Source of the DNA: Todiramphus chloris collaris
Taxonomy: Eukaryota > Chordata > Aves > Coraciiformes > Alcedinidae
Direction: 5' to 3'
Assembly (NCBI GenBank): GCA_025345505.1
Contig: JANVCC010000130.1
Coordinates: 3,446,453-3,510,452 of the forward strand
Length of the DNA: 64,000 bases
A model generated the notes under the pieces. It searched no databases, was not told where the DNA came from, and saw only the letters and a list, made by a program, of their open reading frames with translations. Shown here piece by piece: positions 12,160 to 24,620 of this stretch (the first letter of the stretch is position 1; every line of letters starts with the position of its first letter). Made by a program: the position numbers and the translations under genes.

Positions 12160-12249
12160 TCTGTCTCCTCTCCTCCCCTTTCCTCCACTCCTCTCCTTTT
12201 CCTTATTCCTCTTTCTTTCTTTTCTTTTCTCTTTCTTTCTTTCTTTCTC

Positions 12250-12324
<75 letters not shown>

Positions 12325-12329
12325 CTCTT

Positions 12330-12389
<60 letters not shown>

Positions 12390-12405
12390 TCTTTCTTTCT
12401 CTCTT

Positions 12406-12437
<32 letters not shown>

Positions 12438-12539
12438 TCTTTCTTCTTTCTTTTCTTTCTTCTTTCCTTTCCTTTCCTTTCCTTTCCTTTCCTTTCCTTT
12501 CCTTTCCTTTCCTTTCCTTTCCTTTCCTTTCCTTTCCTC
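12160..12539 (+). repeat. Compound polypyrimidine tract (CTTT / CTCTTT / CCTTT)
   Basis: About 370 nearly uninterrupted pyrimidines fall in zones. There is an irregular CT-rich lead to about 12210, CTTT units from about 12211 to 12331, mixed CTCTTT and CTCTCTTT units to about 12452, a short transition, and CCTTT units from about 12463 to 12537. The succession of related units suggests stepwise point mutation and re-expansion. Such mirror-symmetric polypyrimidine DNA can form intramolecular triplexes. The 112-169-codon frames across it are low-complexity artefacts. Confidence 0.98.
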
Positions 12540-13029
12540 ATTTTTTTCAGGATCTACTTTCAGTTGAAAAGTTGCTTTGTACTCTGAAATAATGATAATT
12601 TTTTTTTAAAGGCAAAATACCAGGACCCTTAGGAATCTCTTAATGAATGAAACTTGAAAGAGTATTTTGTCAGGCTAATTGCATGCTGTAAAAGATTTTA
12701 GGTTAAATGTGAAAATATATGTGGCTCGAGGTTGCAATGTTATGGATGAAACCACTAAGAATGTCCTTCTTCATTATTACCTGGGTTATTTCTTTGAGCA
12801 AATAATAGTCTAATTATTGCCCTTGGATATATGCATGCAAGTCATTCTGAAGACAACATGCATATCCCAGGGCAAGGTTTTGCCCTATATTTGCAGTGAT
12901 AAAGAGTATTTTAAGCCCATTTGTAATTAATAGTTCACCAACAGTTTTGCTTTTCTTTTTTTCTTTCTTTCTTGTGCATAAACTGGTAAAAATGTCTGGT
13001 GTAATAATGGAATATGTCCTTCTGGCTGG
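12540..13029. other. Unannotated spacer
   Basis: AT-rich sequence with T runs. No gene or repeat was recognised. Confidence 0.5.
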
Positions 13030-13200
13030 CAGCAAGGCCAGTTTAGCAAAAGTGACGGGCTATTGTTCCATTTCTTATTCATTATGAACATGACTCTGCA
13101 TGCCATTCATCCAGGCTTAGCTGTATGGCAAAGGCACAATATGGCGATACCCCGTCGGAATTTAGTTTGTTCCTTTAACATGTTGCAAAACAGAGAGATT
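13030..13200. other. Candidate conserved noncoding element
   Basis: This short stretch keeps four CpGs in an AT-rich setting (around 13056, 13145, 13152 and 13155) and contains 'attatg', 'ttaaca' and 'gttgcaaaac' words of transcription-factor-site type. It lacks repeat similarity. The reading as an enhancer is inference from texture only. Confidence 0.25.
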
Positions 13201-13329
13201 TAAATTGTATGTAATGAATGAATATGTGCAACTTTTTCATGCTGTGCAAAGCAAGCTATAATTTCATGGTAATAAGAGATTGAAAACCCCTGTATTTCTC
13301 TACATTACCTATCTATCCTTGGAGTCTTT

Positions 13330-13480
13330 CTCACAGCATATTTGCAGAGGTTTTGATCAGCTTAATTTTAAATGTCCCAAGTGATAGGACATCAAGACTT
13401 CCCCTCTTCAATAACTGTTCCACACTATAAGCGATCCCAGTTTCAGGAACTTTCTCTGGTATAAAATACTGTATCTTTTT
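13330..13480 (-). mobile_element. Ancient CR1-like LINE fragment
   Basis: Read on the minus strand, the segment resembles the CR1 ORF2 C-terminus and what follows. It has a 'gtgtggaacag' block, then a decayed equivalent of the LPREVV-SPSL segment ('cctatcacttgggacattta'). It is too decayed to read as one frame. Both ends are approximate, and the divergence implies an old amniote-age copy. Confidence 0.5.
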
Positions 13481-14484
13481 TCATTTTCTATCATTTAGAA
13501 ATGTTACATGTATATACAATCCTGTACAGCCCTATCACGTACATGGGTACTCTCCAAGTGCTTATAGGCTGTAATTGTACCATAACCTACCCCCAAATAC
13601 AGCTTTGTATCTTGTTTGAGTGCCCGCCTTTGCCCACGGCCCACCCCTGACACCTGCTTGATGCCCAGTGTCTGGGTCTGTATCTGCTCCTAGTGCCCTG
13701 ATTCCTGGTTGGAGCTGTGGGATGGACCCTAGCTGTGAGGCCCTATAGCTACCCCATTAACAGGTGTCTTCATCTCATAGGTTCAGTCCATCTCTCTATG
13801 TTCTTGTCCTGTTATTAATGTTAAGTGTGAGAAAATGGGACAATTACTATATTGAGGATGAAGCTCTTGCATGGATTTGTTGTCTGGTTTTGATCTTCAC
13901 ACGAGATAATGAGTTGACAAGTGCTGTTGGACAGAGTCTTCCTGTGGGTCAAAAGTTACAGAAGCAGATCACAAGCCCTGGATTGTCAATACTATCAGGA
14001 AATGGCAAAACATAGAGAGACCAGACTGCTGGGACTGCAGCATGCTCCCTCACACTCACAGCCCAGAAGGACATCTGCTTCTGGGGAGCAGAGGGGCTCC
14101 AGGGCTGTGCTGCTCTGAATTTCATGGCAATACTGTAGGAGCAGTTCATTTAACAGAGGAGATTGTATTGTCTGTAATTACAGTTCCCGAGACAGCTGCA
14201 TTCCCTTTGTGCAGCTACAACCATTCCTTCACCCTCTGGGGTGGCAGAAAAGATGGGTCTACTTCTTACACTATTTCCAAACAGGCTTTCATATCAGGTG
14301 TTGATCAAGGAACATGGCAATGAATCAGTCCCACTGTGAAGAGCATTCCACTAGGAAGAGAGGATGACCAAAACAGGCAGGCTGTAGTATTGTCTAGTGG
14401 AACAAAATATTTTGAAGGAGATGAAGTGAGAAAATTTCAGAACACCTATCAAACTAGAGTAATTGTCAGCACAAGAGCATCTTA
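13481..14484. other. Unannotated stretch
   Basis: A moderately GC-rich block lies at about 13620-13760, otherwise the composition is ordinary. Overlapping open frames at 13.76-14.32 kb show no domain. Nothing was identified. Confidence 0.5.
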
Positions 14485-14815
14485 GATTATCTATCTGAAG
14501 GGTAGGTGTCAAATGGAAGGGGATAATCTCTTTTCTGTAGTGACCAGCAATAGGACAAGGAACAACAGGTATAAATTTGAGCATAGAAGGTTCCACCTCA
14601 ACATGATGAGGAACTTCTTTACTGTGAGGGTGATGTAGCACTGGAACAGGTTGCCCAGAGAGGTTGTGGAGTCACCTTCTCTAGAGATTTTCAAAACCCA
14701 TCTGGATGCGTTCCTAAGCAACATACCCTAGGTGATCCTGCTTTCGCAGAGGGGTTGGATGCAATGATCTCTAGAGGTCCCTTCCAGCCCCTAACATTCT
14801 ATGATTCTATGATTC
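14485..14815 (+). mobile_element. CR1 LINE 3' fragment, relatively young
   Basis: This 3'-terminal CR1 piece can be read as YLKGRCQMEGDNLFSVVTSN, then RFHLNMMRNFFTVRVM, one stop, HWNRLPREVVESPSLEIF and KTHLDAFLSNIP, followed by the 3' untranslated tail. The tail ends with 'ggtcccttccagcccc' and two ATTCTATG-type octamers. Only one stop interrupts about 80 codons, so it is younger than the adjacent relic. Its 3' end abuts an older CR1 relic at 14820, an arrangement expected when a new copy lands in or beside an old one. Confidence 0.93.
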
Positions 14816-14819
14816 ATTT

Positions 14820-15290
14820 TAGACAAGTGAGAGGTAATGAACACTGGAAAGAACAATTTAAGCTACCAATACATACTGTTGGATGCACAATTAGATGTTA
14901 TTTCTTGGGAAAAGAGTTCTAGGCATCATTATGGATCATTCAATGAAGCCATCTGCTCTGTGTGCAGAAACAGTAAATAAGATGTCTGGCTGCATGGGAA
15001 AGGAGACAGTGAATAGCACGGACAAAATGATAGAACATAAAACCTGCTCTACAGCATGTCCTTACTCTGAAAACTACATTTACTTTTGGTCACCTCAGCT
15101 CAAAGAGGTCATGAGAGAAATTGGAAGAGATGTTGGGAAAGGCAAGTGAAAATTATTAGACTCACAGGAGAATATTTCAAACAGGGCAAAATATAAAAGA
15201 ATCATATCTATTAATCTGGTTAGGAGAAAAGTGGGGTGTGGTAGGAGAGAGTTCTCTAAAATACTATATGGTGTAGAAAGAAAGCAAAGC
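14820..15290 (+). mobile_element. Ancient CR1 (amniote/L3-like) ORF2 fragment
   Basis: The frame from about 14895 reads KRVLGIIMDHSMKPSALCAE, NKMSGCMGKETVNSTDKMIE and YFWSPQLKEVMREIGRDVGK. This follows the order of the CR1 ORF2 region after the RT core (DLGVIVD, then NRMLG, then the WSPHLKKD block). Downstream nucleotide similarity to the CR1 ORF2 C-terminus continues to about 15290 through 'ttaggagaaaag'. The first part of the frame is open for 84 codons despite its age, probably by chance. It belongs to an older subfamily than the copy to its left. Confidence 0.72.
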
Positions 15291-18162
15291 ATATATTGCT
15301 GCCTCCATTTTCCTGTAACATAGGTATGCTCAAACAATGGTCTGTGAAGAACAGCAGGTTCTAAAGGACACATGAATTATCATAGTATACAGAATAAAAT
15401 AGCCTGTAATGCCCTCAGATGCAGGAGGAAATTGCAGCATGAGGATTCAGGCCATTATTAGCCATAAATGACAGTGACTGTTGTTTATAGGAGGGTCCCA
15501 CAACCACTGCAGAAACGCTTTGAAAGTGCCTTCCTATAAATAGGAGTAAGTCCCTCAGTAGAAAAGGTGAAGAGACAGATGGGGTTAAAATTTTCTAAAT
15601 TCAGATAAGATATTAAGGTCTGTAAAATCCACATGCCTCAGGACACTGTATTTCCATTCCTCAACATGTGGTTTTACAATGCAGTTCCAAAACTGGATGT
15701 CATCTGCTCTGGCTATTTCATACCCGTAGGAGAGTGAGATCCAAAGACAAAGTGTGGTGCCTGTCCTACCTTTGTTTCAGCAGGCAAGCAGGGGCTGGCA
15801 GGGCCACAGGTCTTATGGGTAGGTCTTAGAACTTTGTCCACGTTCTTAGGGGGTATCACTGACTTTTATGACTTTTTACAGTTATCAATATCAGTGGTTC
15901 CTCCCCTGCCTTTTGTTTGCCCATTTACTTAGTAAACAGTTTAATGCAAGGTATTCTACAGTATACAGTATATAAAGACTTCAGGCCATACTATAAAGCA
16001 AGGATAATAATCTACTAAAGACAGTAACCGCACTGACCTTGGCTGTTATTTGCAATCTGCTTAGGTATTCATTGCTCTCACTACACATCCCTGTCTGGGT
16101 CCAATAGAAGGGAAAACACGAGCTGTTTGTTATTTTCCTATGCATTTAATCTAAAAGAATAAGCATTTGGTTTTTCCCCCCATCTCTTAGTGTGCTTGTG
16201 ATGGACATTAATATTGTGAATAGTATGTACTTAGCAACTCACTATGAGTCTTTCAGCTTTTTCATTTTCTTTCAGGTTCAGTCACTGTCAAAACCTCACT
16301 TTCTAGAAATTATTCTTTGATTCGTGAAGAGACTTCAGTCATCTCTACAATCCTTTTTTATTTTGCTTCTTTTAAATTCTGCAACTAATTTTCAGACTGG
16401 AATAATGAATAAACTTAGGATTGGAGGGGGTAATAAGGGTTAAGAGGGTTTTTTATTTCTATTAGATCTTCTTTCTATTCTGATTAATTTTCAGAAGTAG
16501 AAACCCCTCTTTAAGTTTCTAGTGTTGATGAAAAAGGAGAAAAAAAGATATGAAAGAGACAAAAAGAGGGAAGAGAGAGTTGATTTACAATCCATATTAG
16601 GAATTAAGTACTATCTATAATTTAATATTGCTTAGTCTTTCTGCTTACAAATTTGGAATAGTGACTTGGCCTAGGAAATCTTTTATTAGCCTAGGCTATC
16701 ACAGTGTTTACCTGTGATGTCAGAGTCAGGACTTTACTGCTGGTTGTCCATTTCATCTGGGGCTATGTTCTACCTGCCTCCTTTTTACATCCTGGACAGT
16801 AACTCTGCAACTCCCATTCAGTCCCCACACCTTGGCAGAGAAATGTTTAATGCAAATAAAAGTGATAATTGGCTTTACCTCTCCTACAGTATTTATTTAG
16901 CCATGAGATGTACAGCCAGGCTCATCTCCCTGGGCTTCCTCTCCGTTATCCTCTACCATCCTGGCTGAACTACTGAATTCCCGTCGCAGCAGCAATGCAT
17001 GCTATATTCAGCTTAGAAAGGGATTTCTCTTGTTGCTCTCAGCAGTGGGGTATCTGATGGCCCATGAGTCCTGAATCATGCTTACTAGTGTGGTGGGAGA
17101 TCCAGATCAAAGCAAATCCTCACTGAGAATAAATTCATATCCACTGAAGTTGGCAGAGTTGCATTAGTTCTTATAAATTCCTATCCTTTATCTGCACTCC
17201 ACTACCAGCATTATTACAACTGTTTTTGTGGCTTATTTTGTATATGCTTGTTTATCATTTCCAGGAACTGTTTGGTTTCATCCTTTTAAGACCACTATCC
17301 TCTGGCATTTTCCCATTCAGATTAGCCATTTAGTACTCATGGCACTTAAGTGCATGCTGAAGCAAATGCTTTTTAAACATGCAGTGACTTATGTTGCTGA
17401 TATATCATTAGGACTTAAAATTTATATGGACACAGCACCTAGCAACCCAGTCCTGTTCCAGGAGTTCTGCTGCTGCTGCTTTTTGCACTGCCACACAACA
17501 GAAAGGCAAACATTGTTCCCAGAAGCTTCCAGTCCTGAGCTTTATGTAATGTACATTCCTTGAATGTGTGATGAATATTAACCTGTGTAACCACCGCGTT
17601 ATGCTGAGGGTTGGGTGAGCTAAGGTAGCTCCCATTTGTTGGTAGGGAAAATTAAGCAGACAAACAACTGTCAGTGTCAGCCTTTCTGCACCAGTACTGG
17701 CAGCTTATCCCACTACCTCTTGTGGGTTTTATGCTAAGCTAGATGTATTTAGTATTCCTCCATTCTTCTGGATTTAGGTTTGGCAACTATAACAAAGCAC
17801 AGCTTCCAGGGATAGACATGTAAATTGAACAATCTGTCAATCAAGAAAAAAAAAATATCTATATGCTATATCGATTACATGAGCATAGAGGATTTGCAGG
17901 TTCTTAAATACGTGCAACAACAGATAATGAATCAGTCCTACAAAGAAGACCAACCATTATATTAAAACATCCACACACATTGCAGCATAGTTTTGTTCTT
18001 GCATGGTTTGGTCTACTGTGGATTTCTACTACCTTTATGGCAGTTAATCAGTCTCTTCTGGGTTTGATAGCTGCTCTGGAAAGCTTTAATTTAATTCTTC
18101 CATGAGATGGGTTGAAGTTTTCTGTTTGTAAATTCTCACAAACTGGGCTTGAGAGATGCAAA
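15291..18162. other. Unannotated stretch
   Basis: Nearly 2.9 kb of AT-rich DNA without a recognised repeat or gene. The longest frame (111 codons, 17228-17563) has no domain. Confidence 0.5.
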
Positions 18163-18452
18163 GTAAATAACGACAGGACTAGAGGAAATGACCTGAAGTT
18201 GCACCAGGGGAGGTTTAGATAAGATATTAGGAAGAATTTCTTTACTGAAAGTGTAGTCAAGAGCTGGAATGGGTTGCCCAGGGAGGTGATGGAGTCACCA
18301 TCCCTGGAGATATTAAAAAAATGTGTAGATAAGGCGCTTAAGGACATGCTTTAGTGGGATGGTGAGGTGGGTTGTTTTGTTTTGTTTTGTTGACAGTTGT
18401 ATGCAGTGACCTTAGAGATCTTTTCCAACAGTGGCAATTCTGTGATTCTGTG
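18163..18452 (+). mobile_element. CR1 LINE 3' fragment
   Basis: Translation gives NDRTRGNDLKLHQGRFR, a stop, DIRKNFFTESVVKSWNGLPR and EVMESPSLEILKKCVDKALK, then a CR1 tail with 'gatcttttccaac' and two ATTCTGTG octamers. A TTTTG pentanucleotide array at 18373-18391 has expanded in the 3' untranslated part. The copy is 5'-truncated, old and inactive. Confidence 0.92.
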
Positions 18453-21400
18453 AAAACTGAAATCAGTATGTTTCATGCACGTTTTATCTTGTGCTCTCCT
18501 GACACTGTAAAGGCAGAGATACAATTTTAGATGCAAGATGTAGGGTGGGTTCCTCCTTCCTCACTCTTTCACAGGTTATAATTATTAAATGGGAATTGTT
18601 CTGCAAGGCCATTTTTCTGGGACAGTTTGTATTCTAATTCACTATGTCCAAACTGCCTCAAAAACTCCAGCATTATGTCTGTCTGTAGTTGTTTGAAAGT
18701 AAGCTGATACCAATAAGACATTATGATCACGCTGGAGACCTCCACGCATCTCTCTGAGGTCATTATTAGAAGCAGATCAGCAAATGAGGAGGTTTATGGG
18801 TTTAATCCACTGTGTAAGCCCTCTTATTCAATTATGAGGATTTGATTCTGTCCAATCTATGTGATAATCTCCCATGGCTCATCTATTGAACATTCACTAG
18901 TTGTTACCTCAAAGAAGTACTGGACTACCAGGGTCCTTGGTGCTGGTAGGGATCCCTCTCTGGTCCAGAAACCAAAGCAAATCTTGTTTTAGCTTGATCT
19001 GCAAATATTTTTCAACAGATCTACACAAAACATTGCCTACATCTTTGAGTACACTGTAACACAGAGAAGGAAATACTTCGTTAGGATCCTTAAGAAGACA
19101 TGCTCCTGTGCCTAACTGAAGGTCTGTGTCATATTGTCTCTGCTCCACTTTGCTTCAGGTAGAATTTAACCCTGCCAAGGTAGCTAGTGCTTCCCAAACC
19201 TGTGCTTGCAGAACACCTAGCACTGCTTGCAGACACTGCAGACTTCCTGCATCAGTACAGCACACACAAGAAATTCTAACACCGGTTCTCACGGGCTGGT
19301 GAACAGCAGCGACCCGTCGGCAGCTCATCCCGTTTTCACCTTCCAGGGGTGAGTTCCCAACAACACCGGATGACATCTTTCCTGCCAGTGCCGTGGACAA
19401 AAGCTGCTCCCTTTGCATCCAGCTCCCCAACCCCAGCTGCTTTTGTAGATTCTGTTGTTGTTTTGGGGATCTTCTTAACCAAATGCTTAAACTCAAAAGC
19501 AATCTTCAGAACTCTGCAACTGTATGTGCCTCTGTGGATGCAGTCAGAAGCTAAAGCAAGACAACTGCTAAGTGCAAGTAACATTTAAACTGAGTATTTT
19601 TGTCTTAACCACCGCTGTTTTTCCATGATACCTAAGGGTTTGTTTCCCTTTTATCCTTCAAAAAAGGGCACCAGACACTTTTTTATTTTTTAATGCTGAC
19701 ACAAATGAAAGAAACTGATGGGCTGTGAAAACAGAAGCAGCCAGGAACCCTAACAACAGAGTCTGGCATTCGACATAAAAGGGAATGTGCTATAAGAAGT
19801 TCAACAAGAGCATCCAATTCACCAAAAGATGTATCCTTCCTTTTTGCTTTCATGCAGAAGCAGCCAGTAAAGGTAGAATAGTAAAGAAGGCCCAGGGAAG
19901 CATACTGAGTGCAGCAGACAAGAATTCCAAGGAAAGATTTTTGTCAGAAAGAAGGATGAATTTGTTATCTTCTCTTTAGCCTTTCTGTACAAAGCCTGAG
20001 CCATAGGCATTTCTCAAATGGATAATTATCTGCTAACTAAAAATGCAGTTTGAAAATGACTCAAACTCTTTGCAAATTCATGTTGGATTTGCAGACTGCT
20101 TTAGCCAAAATGAATAAAAGAAATATGTAAGGAAGAGGGTTGGTAAAGTTGAAATGTTTCATTTCAGCCTTTTCCCTAAAAAAACCTCAAAAAACCAAAA
20201 TAATTCAAAACTGCTTTGACATCAACTGGAACAAAATTTATTTTATTTTCCAATTTTCATTTTTTTTTTAAAATAAAATGATAGTTATTGAATGTTTTAT
20301 CTGGGTGAAGAGGAAAACGAAGAGTATGTTTGGCAAGAATATTTTCTTTGTTTATTTCAAGTTATCATCCTTAGCAAAGTAGTTTCCTTTGTTCTTTCAG
20401 TTACAGTCTCAAGAATTGTTTGTGCTGCACTAGAGTAAACCACGGAATAGTTTTGTGTAATCAGCAACTTTGCTTGGCAGAGACGGAGGACCAGCATAGC
20501 AAAAGTGCAGGAATTTACTGATAGAGGTCTCTGCTGTACACTTATATCTGGGAATTGAACTTGGGGAGCTTCAGAAACTGTGGTACACGCAGGAGAGACA
20601 CAAGGCTGGTGTGGCATAAGCAACAATATCAGATAGGCAACAACACATTAAATCAGAGGCCAGCATAACAGAAGTGGTTCTGGCAATCAGGAACAAGATG
20701 AACTGACAAAGCTGAGCCAGATCAGCTCATGTAAAATCCAGAGAAAATTGGAGGTAACTGTGGCTAAAATGCTAGCATGACAAACCTAACACTACTTCTT
20801 TCAAACCTGACCAAGGACTGTGCAGGTGTCATGTGATGTGGAGCCACTGCCACTAACTCCTTGCTTGTCTTGTACTTTAGCAAGCTACCTTGGTCTCTTC
20901 CCATTGAGGTGTTAGTTATTTGGCCCACAGTAACAGCCAGACTCATTGTTGTGCAGTTAGTAACCATCTCCTGTGGCACAAGCATTAGCTGTCAGTATCA
21001 TCAAAGAGCAATAAATCTGAAAGTTGTTCTGCAACAACTTGTGCCCTGGGAGGGAAGGTTTCAGATTCCACACTTTGGAGCCTCTCTGATGCATTTTATA
21101 TTTTGATTCTTGATCTTCTCCACCTAATGTTTTCAAATCTTTGTGTCCTTTCACAGGGCGTGAGGATGAGGAGATGGAAATGACAGAGCTAGCTACGGGA
21201 GTCAAAAGAGAGGAACAGAAACACTGTGTAATACAGCAGAGACTGTCGTGGTGCATATTTCCACACTTCCCGGCCACTGGCCAACACTGATCGGAACAGT
21301 CTGTCTCTTTGAATGCAGCCAGTACATCAAGAGCAGCAGTACTAAGATTTCACACAGTACTGGCAATTTCAGCAGATAAATCCTTCTATGTCACTTTATG

Positions 21401-24400
21401 ATCAGTGACATTCTGGGGTAACTCTAGAGCTGACACATCACACTTAGCACAGTCTCTCTGTGTTCAGCACACAACCGGCTGTCCCCAGACCTGCACCCAG
21501 ACTGGCATCTCCGGGGACAATTTTCCACAAATAGGTGAGAAGAATATTCTGCAGGTGAGTGCATGGTATGTCCCTGCTCAGGAATCTGAAGTCCTTGTAG
21601 GTTTTACCAACAGTGATTGCTTTTGGAGCTTAGGCAAAGAGAAACCTCTTACAGTCAAATATTCACGTGACCTGAGTGGGAAAATGTTGCTGCTCACTGC
21701 ATGCATTAGGCTCATCTTTTCAATAGAGAATGGGAAAAAAAAGTTTAAAATCTGTAAATTACTTGCCTTAATACCTTTATCCCTGTTAACACCTGTGGAA
21801 CATAAAGATTCAAAGATTCACTGAGCTTTCTTCAAAATATGTGCAAGTTGTTCCTGAGTTTCTGTAAGAAGGACCACTCAAGGAAAACTGTATAATAGCT
21901 CTGGTGGGATGTCTGTATACTTAAAAAAAAAAAAAAAAAAGGTAAGAAAGAAAACTTCTATCTTCAGCTTAGGAGATTCACAAGCTTACCTATACTTTGA
22001 TATAAACCTTGTAACAGAACAAGTACATTAAAAAGTCAGGCTCTGTCCTACAGATTCTGTGTACTGTGCAGTTGTAGCTCACTGGCTATGATTTTACTTC
22101 AGATCCTTGTTGGGACACTAAAGATGAAAGAGTGCCCTTTGCCTGAGAAACAAAAAAAAGGAAAGAAGTAGAGTAAAGGAAAAGGAAGGAAGGGAAAACA
22201 GTAGGAAAAAAAAATGTTTGATGTTGCATTTGCTACCTTTAATAGAAAAAGGTGGAAGGTCTGTGTAAAATCACATTCTTTCCTTATCATGAAGGGTTAG
22301 GGGAACTGAAGATGTGATTGTGGCTGGGTAGGAGGAATAGGAGTCCAGCATTCTGCTGAGTTCAAGGGGAAAGAAAAAACCAGCTCCATGCAATCCAAAT
22401 AGCTCATGGTGCTGCTCAGAGCTCCTCCAGCAGCAGCTTCTATATACAGCTAAGATGATGCTGGATTTACCACAACCTGGAATACCATCTAGGTCTTTTA
22501 TCCTAAGATGCTGGGGTGGTGCTATAATAGTCCCAGGTCCTGATCCTTCCAGGGAGACCAGAGTAGAAGCAATGGATACTTTACATCGCCAGCATGTGAA
22601 TTTCTCTGATTAAAGAAAGTGCGAAAGGCACACCATGAGAGGGAGACAGAGTGCCATATGAAATGTATGTAGTTCCAGCTGGTTTTTCACTTTTAATATG
22701 AACCTGGGGATTTCCCTGCATATTTGCTTACTGTTACTGTTTTGACTGCATACTGACATTCAGTTGCCAGTGTCCTACTTCAGATTTAGCAGGTGATGCT
22801 TCCTTTGTTGTTACCTTTCACACCGCCAATAACTGGTCCAAAGCAACTTGTCATTTAGAAAATGGACTCACAAGTTGTGTAATTGCTTCTCTTCCTTCCT
22901 CTTCTATTTCTGTCTTTCTACAGCATCTCCACTCTTTGTTTTTTGGGGTTTTTTTTCTGTGTGTTTTTTCCTTTATGTCATAGGAAGAATGAAGAAGCAT
23001 AAAGGAGTTGGTGAAGATAAACTAATATGTGGTTGTGGGCATGCTTGCATCTGATGATGATGAGATATAGGGAAAATCAACTACATACAGCAAATCTGAC
23101 AGCAGTGTAAGTCAGATAAGCTTCTCTGAAATCATCCAGGTCTGCATTTGGCCTATCATCATTAGCTTTTGGCAAAGGAAGCATATCTTTGAATTTAAAT
23201 TAAGCAGGTTGAAGGGTGGAATATGAGTAGCATTTATCTGCACCACTGATGTTTAGTAAGTCAGTCTCAGTGCTGGTTCATCCATGGGTGGTGAAGCTCA
23301 ATTTGCATGATGTTCCCATCTGGCAAATGATATCTAGGGACCTCTCCATAGTATGAGGCAGTGATTACTAGGGAGCAGTGTTCAAATAGTCACTTAGGAG
23401 ACTGTTGATGGGGCAAATATAAGTTTATAAGCCCAAGGAGACACGGAAGTGTTATTGCTCCCCATGGGAGACAGCTGGTGCCTGCTGGATGAGTGTAGGA
23501 ACAGTTTTGCAGTTCAGACTACAGTGTCATCCAGCCCTGAGCTCTGCTTTGACTCTTCTCCTTCTGACGTGAGATTTCCAACAGCCCACTGCCAGGCTGA
23601 CATTTCTTCTCACTGCTGCTAGTGGCTGGCTTCCTTGCTGTTTGGAAACCCCAAGAGGCATTATGACTGAACAATGTCAGTGTGATTGACAGGTTTGTAC
23701 ACACAGAAGGCTGGGGCATCCAAGAAGCACTGATGACAGCTCACAGACATCTGAAGGCAAGAGAGCAAGTGGATTTGGCAGGCTGAGGAGCAAGCAAGCA
23801 AAATTGGCCTTGGCTTCAACCCATGAGCTCTGGGGAGACTGTGGGGCCAGTCCAGATTTTGATCCTGGTGAATGGAGTTACTGAGATATATGAAGGGGAT
23901 GTGAAGAAGATTGAAGGGATGAACAGCCAGAGGGACATCAGATAGGACAAACAATACAAGGGCAGAGGAAGAAGAAGAAAAAAACCCCACAAAACAAAAA
24001 GAAGGAATATTCTATCTCCCTCATCAAAGATGCTTGCTAAGAGCCTTGCGCTTCCCTCCTACCCAGCCCCACCTCAGGAAAGAAATTACATTTGTCTTCC
24101 AAGCTGTTATGACTAGCCACCCCATAAGGAAGAACAGCCTGTTGAATTTGCACATTCACAGAACAGACCAAATCTCTTTCCTGGCTCCATCAGGAGATTT
24201 GATATCACTCTTGCTAACCTTCCTAACAGAAGAGTTCTTATATAGGTTTTATATTTACTGCAGGTCTTCCATACAAGCACAAACAGGTGGTCCTGTCCAG
24301 CAGTCCAACTATCCACTGCTTTGACGCTGTCCCTACAAGTAAATGGATAACATGATTTGCCCTGAAATTAAGTCATTTTGCTGCTAATTCAGGAGGATAG

Positions 24401-24542
24401 GCTGGGTACTCAAGTCTGCCAAAGACCATATGAAAAGTCTTGACTCTCTTTTTGTTTCCCTTCCTCACTGTAAAATGGAAAATAGTGACATTTGCTTTCT
24501 TCCTTTATTTGATGGGACTATGTCCATGGGTAGGCCCAAGAG
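18453..24542. other. Unannotated stretch
   Basis: About 6 kb with no recognised gene. It holds an 18-A run at 21923-21940 and T/G-rich patches near 22935-22975. The longest frame is 139 codons (21405-21824, plus) with no domain, signal peptide or recognisable family. Ancient repeats may be present below my detection level. Confidence 0.5.
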
Positions 24543-24620
24543 ATCATAGAATCACAGAGTACCTGGGGTTGGAAGGGACTTCTAAAGGTAATCTAATCCA
24601 AAATCCTCCTCCAGCTCTGA
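24543..24620 (-). mobile_element. CR1 LINE 3' terminus (short)
   Basis: On the minus strand, this is the CR1 tail: 'agaagtcccttccaacccc' followed by octamer-like 'gattctatgat' at the 24543 end. Only about 80 bases are recognisable, so it is severely 5'-truncated. Confidence 0.75.

Noticed and set aside
12078-12592. Long open frames (112-169 codons) across the CT-rich tract on both strands
   Set aside because: They encode only Ser/Phe/Leu or Lys/Glu/Arg runs dictated by the simple repeat; no codon pattern or start context supports translation.
21405-21824. 139-codon frame, longest outside repeats
   Set aside because: No domain, no related frame, ordinary composition; expected by chance in 64 kb.
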